NCBI GenBank assembly: GCA_002389675.1
Contig: DGQF01000037.1
Coordinates: forward strand, 38,545 to 102,544
Origin: Gammaproteobacteria bacterium UBA4421
GTDB taxonomy: Bacteria; Pseudomonadota; Gammaproteobacteria; Pseudomonadales; Azotimanducaceae
Direction: 5' to 3'
Length of the DNA: 64,000 nt
This document shows, in pieces, positions 55,963 through 63,793 of the stretch. Both the position numbers and the translations under genes were made by a program. The notes beneath the pieces are model-generated. The model was not told the DNA's origin and ran no database searches. It saw only the letters and a list, made by a program, of their open reading frames with translations. Within the stretch, counting starts at the first letter, position 1. Each line of letters opens with the position of its first letter.

Positions 55963-56559
55963 GTGGGGTTCGATTGCGCGAAATATCGCAAGCCGCGTTA
56001 TTTTTTGTTGGGTAAAAAAGTGCGGTATTGCGTCTGGTTGTTGATCATGGGGTGTTTCGCAGGATGTGCAGGTATTGATTTAGACACAACCAATACAGGC
56101 GGGGTGACGCTAGAGGGGACTTGGTTGATTGACTTTACTGCGTCCGATTCGCTGCTCGATGCTCGTTTGACTGGAGAATCTGCGGGCAGTGGTCTTCGTT
56201 CTCGTGGAAGACGTGGACAATTGCAGGCACGCGCTGGGGGGTCTGGGTTGGCTTTCGTGGCGCATGATTTCCACATACTCAATGCAGACAAGCTGGTAGT
56301 TGAACAAAATCCAGATTCAATGGGCGTTAATTACCAACCTGGTGTCTACCGTGATATTTCGTGGGGCGAGCGGCGTCGCGGTTTATGGACGGTTAACGCC
56401 GGCTGGCAAGAGCGCACGTTGGTAATTATCTCAGAGGCGGACGATCTTCGGGTTGAAGAGCGTTTCGACCGGCAAGGTGATCGATTGGTGGTTAAGGTTG
56501 TCGTAGAGGCCGACAATAAAGAAACAATCTTGAATCGATTTTTTCGTTTGATGCAATGA
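55963..56559 (+). CDS. Hypothetical lipoprotein
   Basis: Not recognised. The 198-residue product has a hydrophobic stretch (about 22-33) ending in FAGC, a plausible lipobox with the acylated Cys near residue 35 followed by Ala, which favours the outer membrane. The rest is polar, with an RGRRGQ patch around residues 77-81 and a beta-rich C-terminal half. GTG 55963 (directly after the previous stop) and GTG 56020, which leaves a more typical short n-region, are both possible starts. It ends about 145 bases before the tRNA gene. Confidence 0.6.
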   Translation: MGFDCAKYRKPRYFLLGKKVRYCVWLLIMGCFAGCAGIDLDTTNTGGVTLEGTWLIDFTASDSLLDARLTGESAGSGLRSRGRRGQLQARAGGSGLAFVAHDFHILNADKLVVEQNPDSMGVNYQPGVYRDISWGERRRGLWTVNAGWQERTLVIISEADDLRVEERFDRQGDRLVVKVVVEADNKETILNRFFRLMQ

Positions 56560-56625
56560 AACCATTAGGTTGTGCAATGAGGATGTGTTGCATAAGAATT
56601 GTTTACCCCATTGCTTTAGCAAGGC

Positions 56626-56653
56626 TTGCATTTCATGTTTATCGCATTAGAAT
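56626..56653 (+). promoter_or_regulatory. Sigma-70 type promoter for tRNA-Asn
   Basis: TTGCAT at 56626-56631 and TAGAAT at 56648-56653 are separated by 16 bases, close to the sigma-70 consensus. A GC-rich discriminator (GGCGCC) follows, as is common for stringently controlled stable RNA genes. The tRNA starts about 50 bases downstream. Confidence 0.55.
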
Positions 56654-56703
56654 TGGCGCCCTCGCGAACGCTTGCTTAAAGCGGTCGTCGAACGATTTTC
56701 TAC

Positions 56704-56779
56704 TCCGTCTTAGCTCAGTTGGTAGAGCAGCTGACTGTTAATCAGCGGGTCGCTGGTTCGAGCCCAGCAGACGGAGCCA
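56704..56779 (+). tRNA. tRNA-Asn (GTT anticodon)
   Basis: The 76-base sequence folds as a cloverleaf: acceptor stem TCCGTCT with AGACGGA, D-arm GCTC/GAGC around AGTTGGTA, anticodon stem GCTGA/TCAGC with loop CTGTTAA (anticodon GTT, 56737-56739), variable loop GGGTC, and T-arm GCTGG/CCAGC around TTCGAGC. The terminal CCA is encoded (56777-56779). It marks the boundary between the housekeeping block and a compositionally different operon. Confidence 0.97.
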
Positions 56780-57202
56780 TATCTTTGAGTCACTCACACA
56801 CTTCTGAGCTTTTCCTGACTTCCCCATTGTGGTTATTCTGCGAGGGCGATCTTGCGCGAACCGCGCAGTATCACTAATTCAGGTTGTATTCCATTACGGT
56901 CGCTGCACGAGGTATTGACAAGTTAAACATTCGTAAGGCTCGGCGGATTCGACAGATCAGGCTTTTAGGTGCGCTTCTTCAGCGGCATGCCGGCACAAGC
57001 CTGACAGCTCGCTGCCGCATTCAGCGAAAAGCCGTCGCGCGACGGTGAAGGGCTTGCTGGTGTTGGCGCATGTTGTGGTTCCGGGGTTGCGCAGGGTAAG
57101 TACCCGGCTGCTGGCGTTTGCCCCGAGAATGACCCGATATTGCAGCAATTTCCACTTACCTTCGCCTTATCTACTAAGGGTCTATCTAGCGGTTATCTAA
57201 AA
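56780..57202. other. Intergenic region downstream of tRNA-Asn, no recognised gene
   Basis: About 420 bases contain no gene I can recognise. A minus-strand frame (about 56957-57166) is open for some 69 codons and gives a Cys-containing peptide without homology I know; a TTG inside it could start a 63-residue protein, but no ribosome site supports it. It might be a decayed fragment. No integrase, no copy of the tRNA 3' end and no terminator are evident. The last 60 bases become AT-rich and lead to the tetR operator. Confidence 0.5.
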
Positions 57203-57244
57203 AATATTGACTAAATGACTGAAAAAGTTAAATTAGTCAGTATT
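57203..57244. promoter_or_regulatory. Inverted repeat, candidate TetR operator
   Basis: AATATTGACTAA (57203-57214) and TTAGTCAGTATT (57233-57244) form an inverted repeat with 11 of 12 matching positions and an 18-base spacer. The ATG chosen for the regulator gene follows directly at 57245. Within and after it, ATGACTGAA occurs twice (57215-57223 and 57245-57253), exactly 30 bases apart. TetR proteins bind such dyads to repress themselves and neighbours, so this is probably the operator for the downstream operon. Confidence 0.55.
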
Positions 57245-57985
57245 ATGACTGAAGTTATTGATCAACTATTGGGTGTCCTCCAGGCGTTTCTCTGGCCTCA
57301 AGAGCGAGAGAAGCAACGCAACAAGCGACAACGGGTCATCGTTGCTGCCACTCACCATTTTTTACGCTATGGCTATCAAAAGGCCAGTATGGATGAAATC
57401 GCGATCAAAGCAGGGGTCAGCAAAGGCGCGCTTTATCTATACTTCCCTAGCAAGTTGAACCTGTTGTTTAGCGCCCTGGCCTACGAAGGGGAGCAGTATT
57501 ATCAACATCACCTCGCGGTGAAGGATCTCCAGTGGACCCCTCGTCAACGTCTAAAGTGGATGATTGGACAAAGTTTTGCGCATCACGAGACGTCGCCGTT
57601 AAGTACAAAAATGCGGTCTCAAACAAGCGACTTCAGTTTAGTAATTGCTGATTATTCTCAAGAGAGGGAGACCTCTGAGGCTCTTCGACACGCTGAGATG
57701 AATCTTTTGAAGGCGCTCATCGCCGACTTATTGGGCAGCTCATTTGACGAAGCGGAAATCAAGATCATCAGCGGCATGACCTATGATCTCATTACGGGTT
57801 TGTTGCTGGTACCAGAGACCTTACGCCAAACACCGCTCAGCCAATTCGACCAAATCGCTGAATTGATCATCAGCGGACTTGAGCATCTAAAGCCTGGCGC
57901 GCTGCTCGAGTCCAAGAATGGTGAAGCCGAGCGCTCAAATCCGATCTTGGCTGATGTCAGTCAAAAGAACGTGGTCAGACAATAA
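57245..57985 (+). CDS. TetR/AcrR-family transcriptional regulator
   Basis: The N-terminal helix-turn-helix is typical (ATHHFLRYGYQKASMDEIAIKAGVSKGALYLYF, given here only in part: SKGALYLYF), followed by an all-helical ligand-binding domain. The protein has 246 residues from ATG 57245 or 256 from ATG 57215; the shorter is preferred because the longer start lies inside the inverted repeat. It probably responds to a lipophilic ligand and represses the transport operon that begins 74 bases downstream. It differs in base composition from genes before the tRNA. Confidence 0.87.
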   Translation: MTEVIDQLLGVLQAFLWPQEREKQRNKRQRVIVAATHHFLRYGYQKASMDEIAIKAGVSKGALYLYFPSKLNLLFSALAYEGEQYYQHHLAVKDLQWTPRQRLKWMIGQSFAHHETSPLSTKMRSQTSDFSLVIADYSQERETSEALRHAEMNLLKALIADLLGSSFDEAEIKIISGMTYDLITGLLLVPETLRQTPLSQFDQIAELIISGLEHLKPGALLESKNGEAERSNPILADVSQKNVVRQ

Positions 57986-58059
57986 CCAGAGACTTCAATC
58001 GCGAGGATAGACCGGGCGCTCGAACGCCTGCAGCAGCGCAAGAAAAGGACAGTGATCTC

Positions 58060-58908
58060 ATGATAGAAACGCAAAAATCGAACCGTTGGAATCCCAGAAA
58101 CCCCCTTTCGGAGAAATCTTCGACGCGAACCCGCGCCCCGCTGAGGGCCATCCAAAAGCTGGGCTCATGGGTCAAAGTTTTTATCCTAGCGGGTCTCGCG
58201 ATCAGCCAACCGACCCTGGCAGACGGTACCCATAAAAATCCCCTGGATATCATTGACCAAATGGAGCAACTCTACCGCGGCTCATCGAGCGATTCGAAAA
58301 TTACGATGGTCATCGAAACGCCGCGCTATCAACGGTCGATGCAGATGTCGGGTCAATCGATGGGACGGGAATTCGGATTTTTTCGCATTCTTTCACCCAA
58401 AAAAGATCGCGGTATTGCCACGCTCAAACGCGATGAGGAAATGTGGAATTACTTTCCGAAGATTAACAAAGTCATCAAAGTACCGCCGTCGATGATGATG
58501 GGATCGTGGATGGGCAGCGACTTCACCAATGACGACCTCGTAAAAGAGACCCAACTAATTGATGCCTACGACATCCAAATGACTGAGACCGATGACCAGT
58601 ACCGCTTCACCTTGACGCCCAAGGAGCAAACCGTGACGGTCTGGGGGAGTATTGACTACGTCGTCTCAAAGTCGCCCTTATTGCCCCTTTCGCAAAGTTT
58701 TTTTGACGATCAAGGCGAAAAAATCCGCGTCATGACTTTCAGTGCGCCCAAAGAAATTGGAGGTCGGCTCATGCCGTCCATCCTTGAGATTGAGCCGCTG
58801 AACAAACCCGGACACAAAACACGGGTCATCTACGATGAAATCGTCTTCGACCCACCCGGCATCACAGAGCAGACGTTCTCGATGCGCAACCTTAAATCAA
58901 GATTTTAG
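58060..58908 (+). CDS. LolA-like outer membrane lipoprotein-sorting family protein
   Basis: A 282-residue exported protein. A long polar n-region (about 1-35) leads to a hydrophobic core (VFILAGLAISQPTLADG, about 39-55), so it is a signal peptide or uncleaved anchor. The mature part matches the LolA-like family (pfam17131): KKDRGIATLKRDEEMWNYFP and SWMGSDFTNDDLV are its signature segments. Such proteins have an open beta-barrel half that carries acyl chains. Here the gene lies next to two permeases and an ATPase, so it is likely the periplasmic carrier of this transporter. Confidence 0.85.
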   Translation: MIETQKSNRWNPRNPLSEKSSTRTRAPLRAIQKLGSWVKVFILAGLAISQPTLADGTHKNPLDIIDQMEQLYRGSSSDSKITMVIETPRYQRSMQMSGQSMGREFGFFRILSPKKDRGIATLKRDEEMWNYFPKINKVIKVPPSMMMGSWMGSDFTNDDLVKETQLIDAYDIQMTETDDQYRFTLTPKEQTVTVWGSIDYVVSKSPLLPLSQSFFDDQGEKIRVMTFSAPKEIGGRLMPSILEIEPLNKPGHKTRVIYDEIVFDPPGITEQTFSMRNLKSRF

Positions 58909-58910
58909 CC

Positions 58911-60131
58911 ATGCTCACCCTGAAATTAGCCTACAGAAACATCTTGCGGCAGAGGCGTAGGAGTTTGTTGACAGCCCTCAGCATGGCAGGGGGCTATATG
59001 CTCTTCGTGTTCTCAATGTCCTTGCTTGAGGGCAGTTGGTCCAATGTGGTGGATATCTTCACGCTGGATCACACTGGGCACATACAAGTGCACAAAGACG
59101 ATTATGCGAAGCGGCCCAAGATCCATAAGACCATCGAAAATCCAGCAGTCGTTGAGACGACGCTCAAAAATCATGAAGACGTCACCGGGTGGGCACCGAG
59201 AGTCTATTCCTCCGCGCTGGCCTATGGCGGCAACAAGACCTCCATCGCTCGAATCTTCGGAATCGACCCGGAGCTTGAGCCCACCGTGACTCGGATATTA
59301 CAAAAAGTCAGTGCAGGGCAGTATTTTAGCGCCCAACCCAATGCCGATGGTTATTTTCCCGCAATGATTGGTCGGGGACTGGCCAATTCATTGCGATTGG
59401 ATGTTGGGGACGAAATCGTTCTGATTTCCTCAGGTGCCGATGGATCAATTGCGAACGATATCTTCATCATCACCGCCATTATTGGTAACACCACCTCGTT
59501 TGATCGACTCGGCGTCTTTCTGCCGCTCACCGTTGCCCAGGAGTTTCTATCGATTGGTGGTGAGGTTCACGAATTTGCCTTACTTGCGCGCAACAAGCAC
59601 GATAACGAACAACTGGCAGTCGAGCTGCAAAGTTTGATGCCCAGCCTGAATGTCTCACCCTGGCAGCAGATTGAAGCGACTTTTTACCGAACCATGCAAT
59701 CCGACAAACAAGGTAATTATTTTACGATGGCATTGATTGTCTTCATCGTATTTATCGGTGTTCTAAATACAGTACTGATGTCGGTGCTTGAGCGAACCAA
59801 GGAGTTTGGTGTCTTGAAATCAATCGGTTGTCGTCCGTCAGAGCTTGTCAAACTCATTTTTATTGAAACGGTGATGCTCGCAAGCATCAGCATCAGCGTG
59901 GGCCTCGCGCTCATTCTTCCGGTGATTGTGTGGTTTACCGAAGTTGGCATAAAACTCGATATCTCGGTGGACATGGGCGGAGTTGTTTTTGACACAATGA
60001 AAGGAGACCTCTCTGCCTATGTCGTATTCATGCCCATGGGCTTTATGCTGCTGACTGCAGCACTGATCAGCCTTCCTCCAGGATTGAGAGCCGCGCGCAT
60101 ACTGCCCCGCGTCGCGTTGGGGAGTCACTGA
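58911..60131 (+). CDS. FtsX/LolE-type ABC transporter permease 1
   Basis: A 406-residue inner-membrane protein with one N-terminal helix (about 15-38), a large periplasmic domain (about 40-265) and three C-terminal helices (about 272-295, 320-345, 370-393). ERTKEFGVLKSIG is the cytoplasmic coupling segment typical of LolC/LolE/MacB permeases. It has the same length as the next gene and likely pairs with it. It follows the LolA-like gene by 2 bases and overlaps permease 2 by one base (TGATG). Confidence 0.87.
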   Translation: MLTLKLAYRNILRQRRRSLLTALSMAGGYMLFVFSMSLLEGSWSNVVDIFTLDHTGHIQVHKDDYAKRPKIHKTIENPAVVETTLKNHEDVTGWAPRVYSSALAYGGNKTSIARIFGIDPELEPTVTRILQKVSAGQYFSAQPNADGYFPAMIGRGLANSLRLDVGDEIVLISSGADGSIANDIFIITAIIGNTTSFDRLGVFLPLTVAQEFLSIGGEVHEFALLARNKHDNEQLAVELQSLMPSLNVSPWQQIEATFYRTMQSDKQGNYFTMALIVFIVFIGVLNTVLMSVLERTKEFGVLKSIGCRPSELVKLIFIETVMLASISISVGLALILPVIVWFTEVGIKLDISVDMGGVVFDTMKGDLSAYVVFMPMGFMLLTAALISLPPGLRAARILPRVALGSH

Positions 60132-61351
60132 TGCTGAGTTTGAAGCTAGCGTGGCGTAATTTGTTTCGAAATACCCGCAGAACCCTCTTAACCTGCATGC
60201 TCATTACCAGTTCACTGGTGGTGATTATTCTTGTCGACGGCATCATGCTGGGCATGATCGACGTGATGGTTGGCGGGATCACCAAAACGCTTGAGGGAGA
60301 GGCGCAGGTGAATCAAAAAGGATTCCGGGAGAACTTTGAACCCGAGCTTTTCCTCAACGATCCCGACGCCATCACCGCCGCCTTGGCCGCCGATGAACGC
60401 GTCTCGGGCCACGCGCCACGGGTGATTATTGGGGGCATGATTGCCTCGCCGTACAACACCACTGGCGGCCTAATTTATGGGGTTGATGCAACTTCAGAAC
60501 TGGGAGTCAGCCGTCTCCAAGAGGCCACGATTGAGGGCGAATACTTAACCGGCGCAAAGCGAGAGATCCTCCTCGGAAAGCTAATGGGGGAGCTGTTGGA
60601 AGTCTCGCTGGGTGATCGGATCATTATCACCGCCGCACAAGTGGACACCGCTGAGATCACCCAGGAGCTATTTCGGGTGACCGGCTTTTTTGAATTCGGG
60701 CCAGAGGAGATGGATCAAACCCTCGCCTTCATCAATCTCAGCGCAGCCCAACCTTTACTGGGAATGGACGGGCATGTGCATCAGATTGCGGTTCAATTTG
60801 TTGATCCCGAAGATGCAAAAAACAAAGCTCTACCGACATTAACGCGTCTCAACCAAGGCAATGTCGAGGCACTGGGCTGGCTCGACCTACAACCTTCTAT
60901 CGGTGGCATGATTGAGATGAGCAGCTACGCCTCTGCAATCGTGGGCGCCGTATTATTCATCCTGACATCCCTCGGGGTTATCAATTCGATGTTCATGTCG
61001 ATTTACGAACGCATCTACGAATTTGGGGTCGCTAAAGCCATTGGCACAACGCCTCGCCAAATCATTGCGTTAGTCTTGTTCGAAGCCTTTTTTCTCGCCT
61101 TAATGGCCTGCGCTTTTGGGGTTCTGCTGGGCTACCTTGCCTCGTCTTATTTTGAATCAAATGGTATTCCCATGGGACGTATGGAAATGTCGGGCGTGCT
61201 CTTAGACGGCAACATGCACACTGAGGTACGCGCCTATCAGTTTGTTGCCTTCCCGATCTATGTCACGCTACTCACCGTCGCCGCGGCGATTTACCCTGCT
61301 GTTTTCGCTTCCCGAATCGTGCCCAGTCAGGCACTGCAACGCGCCCTTTAG
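60131..61351 (+). CDS. FtsX/LolE-type ABC transporter permease 2
   Basis: A second 406-residue permease with the same plan: N-terminal helix (about 18-42), periplasmic domain (about 45-270) and three C-terminal helices. ERIYEFGVAKAIG is the equivalent coupling segment. It differs clearly in sequence from permease 1, so the pair resembles LolC/LolE, not a recent duplication. The start ATG shares bases with the previous stop. It precedes the ATPase by 10 bases. Confidence 0.87.
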   Translation: MLSLKLAWRNLFRNTRRTLLTCMLITSSLVVIILVDGIMLGMIDVMVGGITKTLEGEAQVNQKGFRENFEPELFLNDPDAITAALAADERVSGHAPRVIIGGMIASPYNTTGGLIYGVDATSELGVSRLQEATIEGEYLTGAKREILLGKLMGELLEVSLGDRIIITAAQVDTAEITQELFRVTGFFEFGPEEMDQTLAFINLSAAQPLLGMDGHVHQIAVQFVDPEDAKNKALPTLTRLNQGNVEALGWLDLQPSIGGMIEMSSYASAIVGAVLFILTSLGVINSMFMSIYERIYEFGVAKAIGTTPRQIIALVLFEAFFLALMACAFGVLLGYLASSYFESNGIPMGRMEMSGVLLDGNMHTEVRAYQFVAFPIYVTLLTVAAAIYPAVFASRIVPSQALQRAL

Positions 61352-61361
61352 GATCAGATTA

Positions 61362-62054
61362 ATGAAAACTGTGATTGAAACCAAAAACCTCGTCAGAAAG
61401 TTCGGTGAAGCCCAGACCCAGGTCACCGCGCTCTCCAACGTCAGCACCCACATCGAAGAGGGCGAGTTTACAGCCATTATTGGTCCATCGGGGTCGGGCA
61501 AAACCACCCTGCTACAACTTATTGGAGGGCTTGATGAGCCGGATTCTGGCGACGTCTTTTTGTCGGGCACGAACATCGCCAACATGTCTGGGAGGCAGCT
61601 ATCCGATTTTCGCCGTGATCATATCGGTTTTATTTTTCAGTCCTATAACCTGATTCCTGTGCTGTCAGCGCAAGAGAACATCGAGTACATCATGCTGCTG
61701 CAAGGCATCGATGAAAAAGATCGCAAAACCCGGGTTCAAGAGATGCTCGCATTGGTCGGCCTTGAGGGACTGGGCGACCGGCGACCGGCACAACTCTCGG
61801 GCGGACAGCAGCAACGCGTTGCTGTGGCCAGGGCGATGGCTTCCAAACCCGACATTATTCTGGCCGATGAACCCACGGCAAATCTGGATTCGACCACAGG
61901 CATCGCACTGCTCGATATGATGCGGGACCTCAATGCGCAGATGAACATGACCTTCGTCTTTTCAACCCACGATCAAAAAATCATGGATCGGGCTGACCGT
62001 TTGATCCATTTGGAGGACGGGATTGTTCACTTGGACGAAATTCGTAATTCGTGA
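61362..62054 (+). CDS. LolD/MacB-type ABC transporter ATPase
   Basis: A 230-residue ATP-binding protein with Walker A GPSGSGKT (41-48), signature [14 protein letters not shown] near 145-158, Walker [13 protein letters not shown] and the switch His in FSTHD. The sequence and length are typical of the LolD/MacB/FtsE subfamily that works mechanically with FtsX-type permeases. The frame runs on upstream within the permease gene, but [14 protein letters not shown] at 61362 is the family start. It powers the transporter formed with the two permeases. Confidence 0.93.
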   Translation: MKTVIETKNLVRKFGEAQTQVTALSNVSTHIEEGEFTAIIGPSGSGKTTLLQLIGGLDEPDSGDVFLSGTNIANMSGRQLSDFRRDHIGFIFQSYNLIPVLSAQENIEYIMLLQGIDEKDRKTRVQEMLALVGLEGLGDRRPAQLSGGQQQRVAVARAMASKPDIILADEPTANLDSTTGIALLDMMRDLNAQMNMTFVFSTHDQKIMDRADRLIHLEDGIVHLDEIRNS

Positions 62055-62218
62055 TCTCTTCCAACTCAGCGAAGACGTCGCCCCAAACATCGATTCATCG
62101 TTCCAGCTTAGCAACCTTAAGGAGGATTGGTGCACGCACCCGCGCATACAAAATTTGAATTCAAGTTGCCGCGCTTAAACCTCCAGCGGGCTTTGAGGTG
62201 AGTTGAGGTGAGGCAAGA

Positions 62219-63793
62219 ATGAATTCTAACGGTTATGCGCGCATCGTTTTAGGGGTATTCACCTGCTTATTTGCCTGTCTTGCGCATGCAGAACCGGTGC
62301 TTGTGTTGGGAAGTTTCGTCAATGAATCTAACGCCGCAAAGCACCTTCAAAGGATTGAGGCCCGGCTTAACGAGCAAGGCGTTTTATCTCAAATCTCCCT
62401 CAAAGGGACGCCTTACTACCGGGTTATTTTGCCGATCAAAGGTCGACCCATTGAACCCTTAAAGCAACGCGCGCGCGCTGCCGGCTTTGAGGGCGTATGG
62501 ACTTGGGAAACGGATTTGGCGACCCCGAAAATGCCCAAGACCGAGCTAGCAACTCGAGCTCCTTTCATTGAAGCAGCGCCGCAAGCGCCGCGGGAGGCCT
62601 CATCCGCGCGACGCTCTCTCGCACCGGTCGCTGAGCCGAGTGCACCCGATCGTTCGCCTCGCGCTCAAACCAATATTTCGGGTTATTTGAAAACCTATGG
62701 GGTGATCCAAGATTCGGTCGCCAACGATTTTTTCGAAACGGACTCCATCTATCAGGCGCAAACTAGTGGTCGCCTCATGGTGGAATCCTTCACCGACTGG
62801 ATGGTCTTCCAATTTCATTACGAGCTAAGCTCATTGTCGGTCTCGCGATCCATCGGAGGTGATTTGCAGGCCTTTAATATTGTTGGTGACAGCTATCGGG
62901 TCGGTGACCTCAAAACATCTTTAACCAGCGATGCAGCAAGCAAAACCCAAGTCTACCAAAACCTCGATCGCCTAAATTTTCAAGTGCAATTAAATGCCGG
63001 TGATTTGACCGTCGGCCGCCAGGCCATCGCTTTTGGGGCAGCACGCTTTATCAATCCGATTGACGTATTTTTGCCCTTTGACGTTAGAACGTTCAACACA
63101 GAGTATCGTACCGGAGTCGACGCGATCCGCTTCCAAAGACCCTGGGGCGAGCTGGGTGAAGTCGATTTTGGGCTGGTCCTAGGCAAAGACGCAGATCAAT
63201 CAACCTCTGCAGCATTCGTCCAGATACGTAACAACATGGGCGGCAGAGACTTTAATTTTTCACTGATCGAATACGCCCAGCAAACCCTCATTGGCGGCGG
63301 CGTGCAGTCTGAATTGGGTGATCTAGGCTTTTGGCTTGAAGTCGCCTATGTCGATGGCGACTACGACTATGCTAGGGTTTCGACAGGTGTGGATTATGCC
63401 TTTCAGGAGAACATTTTTGGCATGATTGAGTACCACTACAATGGTGCGGGTAGTCAAAACCCCGACGACTATCTATCGCTTTATCAAACCACCCCGTATC
63501 AACGCGGAGGGGTTTTCTTACTGGGCGAGAACTACTTGATACCCAGTATTTCTGTTCAAGTATCACCGCTACTGTCAGTCGCTCTAATGGGAATTCTAAA
63601 TCTCAACGACCAATCTGCGTACACCTCTATCGCAGCGGAGTACAATGTCGCGGAGAACTTCTATATGGATTTCGGCCTATATTTATTTTCTGGCAAGGAC
63701 TTAGGCATAAGCCCTGACCAAACCCTCATGCTCGGGTCGGAATACGGCGCCAACCCGAATCTGTTTTATTCCAGCTTGCGCTGGTACTTCTGA
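62219..63793 (+). CDS. SPOR-domain outer-membrane beta-barrel protein
   Basis: The 524-residue protein starts with a signal peptide (1-24, cut after AHA) followed by a SPOR domain (about 27-100, VLVLGSF and YYRVILP fit the peptidoglycan-binding fold). A proline/alanine-rich linker (about 105-155) leads to a beta-barrel region (about 160-524) with alternating hydrophobic strands, Gly/Tyr-rich turns and a terminal SSLRWYF, whose C-terminal Phe is the outer-membrane targeting signal. It is the last gene of the operon, 164 bases behind the ATPase. It may form the outer-membrane end of the transport path; the barrel family is not identified. Confidence 0.8.
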   Translation: MNSNGYARIVLGVFTCLFACLAHAEPVLVLGSFVNESNAAKHLQRIEARLNEQGVLSQISLKGTPYYRVILPIKGRPIEPLKQRARAAGFEGVWTWETDLATPKMPKTELATRAPFIEAAPQAPREASSARRSLAPVAEPSAPDRSPRAQTNISGYLKTYGVIQDSVANDFFETDSIYQAQTSGRLMVESFTDWMVFQFHYELSSLSVSRSIGGDLQAFNIVGDSYRVGDLKTSLTSDAASKTQVYQNLDRLNFQVQLNAGDLTVGRQAIAFGAARFINPIDVFLPFDVRTFNTEYRTGVDAIRFQRPWGELGEVDFGLVLGKDADQSTSAAFVQIRNNMGGRDFNFSLIEYAQQTLIGGGVQSELGDLGFWLEVAYVDGDYDYARVSTGVDYAFQENIFGMIEYHYNGAGSQNPDDYLSLYQTTPYQRGGVFLLGENYLIPSISVQVSPLLSVALMGILNLNDQSAYTSIAAEYNVAENFYMDFGLYLFSGKDLGISPDQTLMLGSEYGANPNLFYSSLRWYF

